Assembly (NCBI RefSeq): GCF_005889725.1 | Contig: NZ_VCKX01000110.1 | Span: forward strand, 1-36,766 | Source: Nonomuraea zeae | GTDB lineage: Bacteria > Actinomycetota > Actinomycetes > Streptosporangiales > Streptosporangiaceae | Length of the DNA: 36,766 bases | Reading direction: 5' to 3' | Translations under genes and position numbers: made by a program | Shown here: in pieces, positions 15,505-21,233 of the stretch | Numbering within the stretch: the first letter of the stretch is position 1 | How the letters are laid out: each line of letters starts with the position of its first letter | The notes under the pieces: generated by a model | What the model saw: only the letters and a program-made list of their open reading frames with translations | The model's database searches: none | What the model was told of the DNA's origin: nothing

Positions 15505-16577
15505 ACGTCGGCGTCGTAGGCTGCGGCGCCATCTCAGCCCAGTATTTCCAGACCATCGACCGGCTCCCGCAGCTCCGGCTGGTGGCGGTGGCCGACCTGG
15601 ACCTTGATCGGGCGAGAGAGGCGGTGCGGCCCTACGCGGGGGTCGATGTGGTGAGCGTGGCGGACCTGCTCGCGGATCCGCGTGTTGACGTCGTACTCAA
15701 TCTGACCATTCCCGCCGCCCACGCCGAGATCGCGCTGCAGGCCATCGCGGCCGGCAAGGACGTCTACTGCGAGAAGCCGCTGGCGGCGACGGCCGAGGAC
15801 GCCGGGCGGATGCTGCGGGCGGCCGGCGAGGCGGGCGTGCGGGTGGGCTGCGCGCCCGACACCGTGCTCGGCACGGGCACGCAGACGGCGCGCAAGGCGA
15901 TCGACGACGGCCTGATCGGCAGGCCGGTGGCCGCGACCGCGACGATGATGACGCCCGGCCACGAGCGCTGGCACCCCAACCCCGACTTCTACTACGTCCC
16001 CGGCGGCGGCCCGCTGCTCGACATGGGCCCCTACTACGTCACCAGCCTGGTGACCCTGCTCGGCCCGGTGACGACGGTCATCGGCGCGGCCAGCCGGACG
16101 CGGGCCAAGCGCACGATCGGCTCTGGCCCCCGCCGCGGCGAGGACATCCCCGTCACCGTCGACACCCACGTCACCGGCGTGCTCGTGCACGACTCCGGAG
16201 CGCTGTCCACGCTGGTGATGAGCTTCGACGCGGCGGCCACCAAGGCGCCCAACATCGAGGTGCACGGCGAGGCGGGCTCGCTCGTCGTGCCCGATCCCAA
16301 CCGCTTCGACGGGTCCGTCCTGCTCTCCCAGGTGGGGGAGCAGGGCTGGCGCGAGCTGCCCGTGTCGGCCGGCTACGCCGAAGGCGGGCGCGGCGTGGGC
16401 CTGGCCGACTTCACCGCGACCCCGGCCGGCGAGGAGCCCCGCACGAGCGGCTCGCTGGCGTACCACGTGCTGGACGTCATGGAGTCGCTGCTGGCCTCGG
16501 CGGGCTCCGGCACGGCGGTGAGCATCACCAGCACCTGCGAGCGCCCATCGCCCGTGCTCCTGCAGCCGGGCGGCTGA
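15489..16577 (+). CDS. Gfo/Idh/MocA-family oxidoreductase
   Basis: A 362-residue NAD(P)-dependent oxidoreductase. The N-terminus is a Rossmann fold (VNVGVVGCGAIS, GxGxxS at 11-16; then LVAVADLDLDRA), with the family's EKP motif in DVYCEKPLAA (E95-P97), and the C-terminal domain has GGGPLLDMGPYYVTSL. It would oxidise or reduce a sugar or polyol derivative together with the ThuA protein. I chose the GTG at 15489 because AAAGGGG lies six bases upstream; a second GTG at 15501 forms a GTGA overlap with the ThuA stop. In either case the two genes are translationally coupled. A strong hairpin follows the stop. The substrate cannot be told from sequence. Confidence 0.88.
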   Translation: MGRPVNVGVVGCGAISAQYFQTIDRLPQLRLVAVADLDLDRAREAVRPYAGVDVVSVADLLADPRVDVVLNLTIPAAHAEIALQAIAAGKDVYCEKPLAATAEDAGRMLRAAGEAGVRVGCAPDTVLGTGTQTARKAIDDGLIGRPVAATATMMTPGHERWHPNPDFYYVPGGGPLLDMGPYYVTSLVTLLGPVTTVIGAASRTRAKRTIGSGPRRGEDIPVTVDTHVTGVLVHDSGALSTLVMSFDAAATKAPNIEVHGEAGSLVVPDPNRFDGSVLLSQVGEQGWRELPVSAGYAEGGRGVGLADFTATPAGEEPRTSGSLAYHVLDVMESLLASAGSGTAVSITSTCERPSPVLLQPGG

Positions 16578-16593
16578 CCGCCACGTCGTGAGC

Positions 16594-16623
16594 GCGCTGC
16601 GGGGCCGCCCGGCCCCGCGGCGC
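16594..16623. terminator. strong bidirectional hairpin
   Basis: GCGCTGCGGGGCC (16594-16606) and GGCCCCGCGGCGC (16611-16623) pair at 12 of 13 positions over a GCCC loop. The hairpin sits between the stop of the oxidoreductase gene and the stop of the facing PPOX gene at 16627. Confidence 0.7.
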
Positions 16624-16626
16624 CGC

Positions 16627-17097
16627 TCACTCCTCCGGCGCCAGCCGGGCCGGGAAGCCGCCGGTCGCGATCGGTCCCCAGCGGTCCATGGTGATGCGGA
16701 TCAGCGACTTGTCCTGGCGGCGCATGGCGGCGCGGTAGTCGTCCCAGTCGGGGTGTTCGCCGGCGATGCACCGGAAATACTCGACGAGCGGCTCAAGGGC
16801 CTCGGGCATGTCGAGCACTTCCGCATGCCCGTCGACCTGGACCCACGGGCCGTCCCAGTCATCCGACAGGATGCAGATCGACACCCGCTCGTCACGGCGG
16901 ACGTTGACCGCCTTGGCCCGGTCGGGATAGGTGGACACGACGATCCGCCCGCTCTCGTCCACGCCGCAGGCCACCGGTGAGAGCTGCGGCCGGCCGTCCG
17001 CACGGGTGGTCGACAGCAGCCCGTGATGCCTGGGCCGGACGAACTCCAGCAGCTCGGGCAGTTCGACGCGGCGGGCGGTCGCGATGTTCGGAGCCAT
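16627..17097 (-). CDS. PPOX-class F420-dependent oxidoreductase
   Basis: A 156-residue split-barrel protein of the pyridoxamine-phosphate-oxidase-like group. Visible motifs are HHGLLSTTRADGRPQLSPV, VVSTYPDRAKAVNVRRDERV and CILSDDWDGPWVQVDGHAEV, which form the flavin/F420-binding barrel in actinobacterial PPOX-class enzymes. Members reduce small substrates with F420H2 or bind flavin; the substrate here is unknown. GAAAGG lies before the ATG at 17097. It stands alone, convergent with the sugar oxidoreductase gene. Confidence 0.85.
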   Translation of the reverse strand: MAPNIATARRVELPELLEFVRPRHHGLLSTTRADGRPQLSPVACGVDESGRIVVSTYPDRAKAVNVRRDERVSICILSDDWDGPWVQVDGHAEVLDMPEALEPLVEYFRCIAGEHPDWDDYRAAMRRQDKSLIRITMDRWGPIATGGFPARLAPEE

Positions 17098-17417
17098 CTC
17101 AGATGCCTTTCGGTGATATCGAGCTCCGATCCTTTCATCCGTGCACGTCCGGAGAGGTCAGGCGGTCGCTCTCGGCGAGGTCGGGTCGCGCGGCTCCTGG
17201 CGGTGGCGAGGGCCGCTCCGCAAGAGCGCTCGGGCTGCCGCCGGTCGAGCTCGGCCTCGACGAAGGGGGTGACGTCGGCGTCCGTTGCTCAGCCCGTTGA
17301 GTAAAGCTTGGGAGAGACCTGCATCGCCACTGCCCCGCAGCCCGCCCGGCTTGCCCGGCGCGCGCGCGAAGCTGGCCATGAACACGTACCGGCCTCGGGC
17401 AAGACAAGCAGGTTCTC
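17098..17417. other. 320-base gap, no gene seen
   Basis: It contains the promoters of the PPOX gene (leftward) and probably of the phospholipase gene (rightward), and a short GTCGAG/CTCGAC inverted repeat near 17243. Translated frames show no family motif. Nothing else is supported. Confidence 0.5.
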
Positions 17418-17975
17418 ATGGTTGGACGATCTCTCGCCGCCCTCGCCCTGACCACCGTCCTCGCGCAACCGGCCCCGGCGTACGCCGTGACGCTGGAGGA
17501 GAAGATCGCCGCGCTCGACGGGCTCACCCAGCCGACCGCCCTCAGCGCCGCGGCCTGGCTCGGCGCCTGGCAGCACCGGGGATCATGGGCCGACTACGCC
17601 TTCGACTGGTCCACCGACCTGTGCTCATCCAGTCCCGACCGCCCGTTCGGGTTCGACTTCCGGATGCCCTGCACGCGGCACGACTTCGGCTATCGCAACT
17701 ACAAGGCCGTGGGCCGGTTCCCGGCCGGCAAGGAGCACGTCGACAGCGCGTTCCTCGCCGACATGCGGCAGGTGTGCGCCGGCTACGGCCGGCCCGCGAG
17801 GTCCACCTGCGAGGGGCTCGCCTGGTCGTACTATCAGGCGGTCCGGCGGTTCGGCGCTCTCGTGGGCAGGGGCGGTGACCTGCCCTCACAGGTTGACCAG
17901 GCCGATCCCGACCAGTACGAGGCCGGCGACGGAGGCTACGGCGCGCAGCGTGTTCCAGCCGGTCCACTTCGGTGA
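17418..17975 (+). CDS. secreted prokaryotic phospholipase A2
   Basis: A 185-residue protein with a Sec signal peptide (MVGRSLAALALTTVLAQPAP, cleavage near AYA|V at 23). The mature enzyme follows the Streptomyces PLA2 pattern: FDWSTDLCSSSPDRPFGF (calcium-site Asp-Leu), CTRHDFGYRNY (catalytic His with the next Asp), VDSAFLADM (second catalytic Asp), with Cys pairs conserved. It would release fatty acid from phospholipids with Ca2+. Known family members end soon after YYQAVxxFG; here some 35 extra residues follow (GDLPSQVDQADPDQ and on), and their last 30 codons run over the 3' end of the opposing DUF1772 gene. That tail may be the result of a lost stop codon. Binding site before the ATG is weak. 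Confidence 0.87.
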   Translation: MVGRSLAALALTTVLAQPAPAYAVTLEEKIAALDGLTQPTALSAAAWLGAWQHRGSWADYAFDWSTDLCSSSPDRPFGFDFRMPCTRHDFGYRNYKAVGRFPAGKEHVDSAFLADMRQVCAGYGRPARSTCEGLAWSYYQAVRRFGALVGRGGDLPSQVDQADPDQYEAGDGGYGAQRVPAGPLR

Positions 17976-18323
17976 GTACTCCTGCCACGACATCTTCCCC
18001 GCGTCGAGGGCGTTGTTCATCGGCACGTTGATCGCCACCGTGACGAGGAACGAGCCGGCGAAGTTCACTGCCGCGCCGGCGAAGAACCAGAGCGCGGCGG
18101 GCGCGTCCGCGAGGAACCCGGCCACCAGCGCCGCGATCGGAGCGCCCAGGAACACGAGGTACAGCCACGGGTTGAGGATCTTCCTGTTGACGCTCCGCAT
18201 GGCCGCCTCGGCCTGTTCGGGGCCGATGGCGTTCAGGCCCGGCATGACGGACATGGAGAAGGTGTAGAACAGGCCCGAGAGGACGCCGTGCAACGCGAGT
18301 GTGACGAGAGCCAGAATCAACAT
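17886..18323 (-). CDS. DUF1772 / anthrone-oxygenase-like membrane protein
   Basis: A 145-residue protein with four hydrophobic segments: VTLALHGVLSGLFYTFS, LYLVFLGAPIAALVAGF, LWFFAGAAVNFAGSFLVTV and VASVAGLVLVGIGLVNL. The order MPGLNAIGPEQAEAAMRSVN, then VAINVPMNNAL and W-rich W..YSPKWTGWN, is that of the DUF1772 family, which includes fungal anthrone oxygenases of aromatic polyketide pathways; most bacterial members are uncharacterised. AGGGG sits only one base before the ATG, so a TTG one codon later or a leaderless start is possible. It overlaps the phospholipase gene tail to tail by 90 bases and is divergent from the short-chain dehydrogenase gene. Confidence 0.8.
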   Translation of the reverse strand: MLILALVTLALHGVLSGLFYTFSMSVMPGLNAIGPEQAEAAMRSVNRKILNPWLYLVFLGAPIAALVAGFLADAPAALWFFAGAAVNFAGSFLVTVAINVPMNNALDAGKMSWQEYSPKWTGWNTLRAVASVAGLVLVGIGLVNL

Positions 18324-18413
18324 GCCCCTATGGTGATCGCTGGTGGCCGAGACGGTCCATGGCCGGTGCGCTCAGTCCCATACGCGTCCGTCCACGCGGC
18401 GCCTGCTCACTCA

Positions 18414-18440
18414 TGTCACAGCCGAGCGGGGTGAATCGTC
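18414..18440 (+). promoter_or_regulatory. ECF41-type promoter before the short-chain dehydrogenase gene
   Basis: TGTCACA (18414-18420), exactly 16 bases, CGTC (18437-18440). This is the consensus I know for ECF41 sigma factors. The ATG follows nine bases after CGTC, so the mRNA would be leaderless or nearly so. An ECF41 gene (sigJ-like) is encoded 1.1 kb downstream. Confidence 0.75.
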
Positions 18441-18449
18441 TCAGGGGGC

Positions 18450-19229
18450 ATGACGAACCTGGAACAGAACACAGAGCAGAACACAGAACAGACCTCGGAG
18501 CAGACCTCGGTGCTGATCACCGGCGGCAACAAGGGACTCGGTCTTGAGGCGGCCCGGCGGCTCGGGGAGCGGGGCTGGACGATCTTCCTCGGCTCGCGGG
18601 ACGAGGGCAGAGGGCGGGCGGCCGCCGGCAAGCTCACCGCCGGTGGGGCGAACGTGGTCATGGTCCCGCTGGACGTGACCTCGGACGAGTCGGTGGCCGA
18701 GGCCGTACGGCTCGTACGGAAGCACACCGACCGGCTGGACGTGCTGATCAACAACGCCGGCGCGCCAGGAAGGGTGGTAGCGCCGGCGGACGCGACGGCC
18801 GACGAGATCCACTCCGTCTACGACACCAACGTGTACGGGCCGATCAGGGTCACGCACGCGTTCCTGCCCCTGCTGCAGGCGGCCGACCACCCGCGGGTGG
18901 TGATGGTGTCCAGCGGCGGCGGCTCCTTCGCGGTCGTGACCGATCCGGAGCAACCCGTCTCGAAGATGCACGAGCTCGCCTACAGCTCGTCGAAAGCGGC
19001 ACTGAACATGATCACCGTCCGGTACGCCCAGGCGCTCCCGAAGATCAAATTCAACGTCGCCACCCCCGGAGAGGTGGCGAACCGCGCATTCGCCGCCACC
19101 GACATGAACAATCACACCGGCGTGCTTACGGTCACCGAGGGGACCGACTCGATCGTCAGGCTCGCGACGATCGACGCCGACGGGCCGAGCGGGATCTTCG
19201 TCGACCGCCTCGGCCCGGTTGCGTGGTGA
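18450..19229 (+). CDS. short-chain dehydrogenase/reductase under ECF41 control
   Basis: A 259-residue classical SDR: cofactor motif TGGNKGLG (24-31), LDVTSDE after strand four, INNAG (100-104), VMVSSGGG with the catalytic Ser, and YSSSK (Y178, K182). It would carry out an NAD(P)-dependent oxidoreduction; the substrate is unknown. Residues 5-20 are four near-copies of EQxx (EQNT EQNT EQTS EQTS), encoded by a 12-base tandem repeat, a hydrophilic tag absent from the usual family. The promoter TGTCACA-N16-CGTC ends nine bases before the ATG, so transcription probably starts almost at the start codon, and sigJ two frames on would drive it. Oxidoreductases are known companions of ECF41 factors. Confidence 0.88.
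   Translation: MTNLEQNTEQNTEQTSEQTSVLITGGNKGLGLEAARRLGERGWTIFLGSRDEGRGRAAAGKLTAGGANVVMVPLDVTSDESVAEAVRLVRKHTDRLDVLINNAGAPGRVVAPADATADEIHSVYDTNVYGPIRVTHAFLPLLQAADHPRVVMVSSGGGSFAVVTDPEQPVSKMHELAYSSSKAALNMITVRYAQALPKIKFNVATPGEVANRAFAATDMNNHTGVLTVTEGTDSIVRLATIDADGPSGIFVDRLGPVAW
18462..18509 (+). repeat. four 12-base tandem repeats at the 5' end of the SDR gene
   Basis: Units from 18462: GAACAGAACACA, GAGCAGAACACA, GAACAGACCTCG, GAGCAGACCTCG. They encode EQNT EQNT EQTS EQTS. The third-base alternation GAA/GAG across units suggests a 24-base block that was duplicated and diverged. Confidence 0.8.
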
Positions 19230-19281
19230 CCGCAGCGCTGCCGGCGATCCATCGGGGCGGGGGTCACCCGGCTCATCGCCA

Positions 19282-19308
19282 TGTCACAGGCGGCCGGGCT
19301 GTCTCGTC
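19282..19308 (+). promoter_or_regulatory. ECF41-type promoter before the sigJ-like gene
   Basis: TGTCACA (19282-19288), exactly 16 bases, CGTC (19305-19308), identical in spacing and elements to the promoter of the SDR gene. Transcription would start near 19315, leaving about 250 bases of leader before the sigma gene; the leader holds the epimerase relic. It implies autoregulation. Confidence 0.72.
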
Positions 19309-19353
19309 TCGGGCAGTGGAGGCAGGCAGGCTCTGATCGGGAAGGCGATGGTC

Positions 19354-19430
19354 ATGCGGGGGTTTGTGGCAGGCGGGACCGGGGCCATGGGGCGGCCGGC
19401 CGGCGGGTCGCGGCGGCGACAGCCGGTGGG
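19354..19430 (+). pseudogene. relic of an NAD-dependent epimerase start in the sigJ leader
   Basis: From an ATG at 19354, with GGAAGG upstream, the frame reads MRGFVAGGTGAMGRP and then loses sense. The usual start of NAD(P)-dependent epimerases next to actinobacterial ECF41 genes is close to MRVFVAGATGAIGRP. Only the first fold element survives; the remaining 950-odd bases expected are gone. The frame stays open into the sigma gene at 19567 without a stop. The gap 19230-19566 therefore holds the ECF41 promoter, this relic, and about 130 bases with no clear content. Confidence 0.5.
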
Positions 19431-19566
19431 TGAATCTGGACGAAACGGCGTCCGCTACGGTCCTGTCTGTGAAGTGGCAGACCAGAGGGCGGTCGACATC
19501 GCCGACGAACCGGCTGCGGGAGCGGCGCACCCCCTCCTGGCGGCAGAGTCTCAAGGAGGGGCCCGC

Positions 19567-20505
19567 ATGACTCGCGCCGAGGAGTTCCAGGAGCTGCGGC
19601 CGCTGCTGTTCTCGATCGCCTACCGGATCCTGGGCAGCGTGACCGAGGCCGAGGACGCGGTCCAGGAGACCTGGCTGCGCTGGGAGACCTCCCCGACGCA
19701 GGCGAGGTCGGCCAAGGCCTTCCTGTCGGCGGTGGTGACCAGGATCTCGATCGACGTGCTGCGCTCGGCCCGCGTCCGGCGCGAGGAGTACGTCGGGCCG
19801 TGGTTCCCCGAGCCGCTGCTGAGCGACCCCTACCAGGACCCGGAGCGGTCGGCGGAGCTGGCCGACTCGCTGTCGATGGCGGCCCTGCTGCTGCTGGAGC
19901 GGCTCAGCCCGCTCGAACGCGCGGTCTTCGTGCTGCGCGAGGTGTTCGGGTTCGGCTTCCCGGAGATCGCGTCGGCGGTGGATCGCTCGGAGGCGGCGTG
20001 CCGCCAGCTCGCCACGCGGGCGCGCCGCCACATGGACGCGGGCCGGCCGCGGTTCGAGGCCGACCGGCGCGAGCGCGAGGAGCTGGCCGGACGGTTCTTC
20101 GACGCCTTCAGGCAAGGGGACGTCGACGGGCTGACGGAGCTCCTCGCCGCCGACGTGCACCTGGTCGGGGACGGCGGGGGCAAGGCCCCGCAACTGGCCA
20201 GGCAGGTCATCGGCGCCCAGAACGTGGCGCGGGTGCTGGCCGCGATCGTCGCGCCGTTCTTCCGGATCGGCGTCGTCGTGGAGCCGCACCAGGTGAACGC
20301 CCAGCCGGGCGCGCTCTTCCGCGACCGGGACGGCAAGATCCTCGCCACCTTGGCGCTCGACATCCTCGACGGGCAGATCCAGGCGGTCCGTACGGTGGTC
20401 AACCCCGACAAGCTCGGGCACATGGGCCCGGTGGCGGACGCCTGGGCGGTCAAGCGCGAGATGAACCAGGCGCGCCGGCCTCCGCTCGGAGCGGATCCGG
20501 CTTGA
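19567..20505 (+). CDS. sigJ: ECF41 RNA polymerase sigma factor (SigJ-like)
   Basis: A 312-residue sigma factor. Region 2 is RPLLFSIAYRILGSVTEAED then WLRWE; region 4 is LSPLERAVFVLREVFGF then IASAVDRSEAACRQLATRAR. The C-terminal 130 residues form the SnoaL-like extension unique to ECF41. The family's three marker motifs are present: WFPEP (79-83), DGGGK (202-206) and NPDKL (279-283). The extension adjusts sigma activity in place of an anti-sigma factor. An ideal AAGGAGG precedes the ATG at 19567, which fixes the start although the frame is open for 71 codons upstream. Two exact ECF41 promoters, one for this gene and one for the SDR gene, show the likely regulon. The stimulus is unknown. Confidence 0.92.
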   Translation: MTRAEEFQELRPLLFSIAYRILGSVTEAEDAVQETWLRWETSPTQARSAKAFLSAVVTRISIDVLRSARVRREEYVGPWFPEPLLSDPYQDPERSAELADSLSMAALLLLERLSPLERAVFVLREVFGFGFPEIASAVDRSEAACRQLATRARRHMDAGRPRFEADRREREELAGRFFDAFRQGDVDGLTELLAADVHLVGDGGGKAPQLARQVIGAQNVARVLAAIVAPFFRIGVVVEPHQVNAQPGALFRDRDGKILATLALDILDGQIQAVRTVVNPDKLGHMGPVADAWAVKREMNQARRPPLGADPA

Positions 20506-20521
20506 GGGCCTGCGCGGCGCG

Positions 20522-21070
20522 TCAGGGCCAGAAGAACACCAGCGCGGTGAGGACGAGGCTCAGGGCCACGAAGCCCGGGGTCCTGGGGTTGCGGACGGCC
20601 TCCCGGTGCGAGGAGACCACCAGCGTGGCGGCCAGGGCCAGCGCGGTCAGCAGGTGCAGGCCGTACCACACGACCGTGGGGAGCCGGCCCAGGACGGTGC
20701 CGGACAGCAGGTCGTCGACGGAGCCGTAGCCGGCGAGCGCGCTGAGCAGGACCAGGCCGAAGCCGAGCAGGGCGGGCGCGTACCGGAACCGGCCGAGCAC
20801 GGCCCAGACGGCGGTGCCCAGCACGAGCAGGAGCGAGGAGCTGTGGTGCAGTTGCCGGACGAGCAGGCCGCCGGGCACGTCGAAGCTGATCTGGAGGGCG
20901 GATCGGTAGGCGTCGCTCATGGGGACGCCGCGCAGCGGCTCGTAGCCGCCGTCGTAGAAGACCGTGCGGTTGTCAGGCGTGTAGTGGAAGGCCAGGAAAG
21001 CGCCGGTGCCCAGGACGACTAGAAACCAGTAGATGAGCATGTCGCCCACCAGCTGCCTCGCACGCTCCAT
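20522..21070 (-). CDS. cytochrome-b-like membrane protein, reduced heme ligands
   Basis: A 182-residue protein with about four membrane helices: MLIYWFLVVLGTGAFLAF, SSSLLLVLGTAVWAV, ALLGFGLVLLSALAGYG and a helix with WYGLHLLTALALAATLVV. The segment AYRSALQISFDVPGGLLVRQLHH resembles helix A-B of cytochrome b/b6 (AY..v..I......GWLIRxxH). The first His pair is present, but the second ligand His some 13-14 residues later is missing (Ala/Val there), and the later pair is spaced 16 apart, so normal bis-His heme binding is doubtful. No Rieske or cytochrome c gene lies nearby. The start at 21070 is the ATG before the first helix; the binding site is weak. It ends 16 bases from the sigJ stop, convergent. 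Confidence 0.7.
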   Translation of the reverse strand: MERARQLVGDMLIYWFLVVLGTGAFLAFHYTPDNRTVFYDGGYEPLRGVPMSDAYRSALQISFDVPGGLLVRQLHHSSSLLLVLGTAVWAVLGRFRYAPALLGFGLVLLSALAGYGSVDDLLSGTVLGRLPTVVWYGLHLLTALALAATLVVSSHREAVRNPRTPGFVALSLVLTALVFFWP

Positions 21071-21233
21071 TCGGCATATTTCACCATAAGGAGCTGCGGT
21101 CCGCGGGCTGGTCACGCTCGCCGGTTTCTGTCGCCCGCCGTTGCTATGAATGGCCATCGTCCCGGTCTTTTCACAGGAACGAGTCACGTCATGACCACAC
21201 CCCCCTCCTTCACCCTCCTGGCCGGAGGCTGAC

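Noticed and set aside
19440..19566. Possible TetR-like N-terminus (VKWQTRGRSTSPTNRLRE) in the sigJ leader
   Set aside because: The resemblance is slight and ends within 20 residues; it cannot be supported as a second relic.
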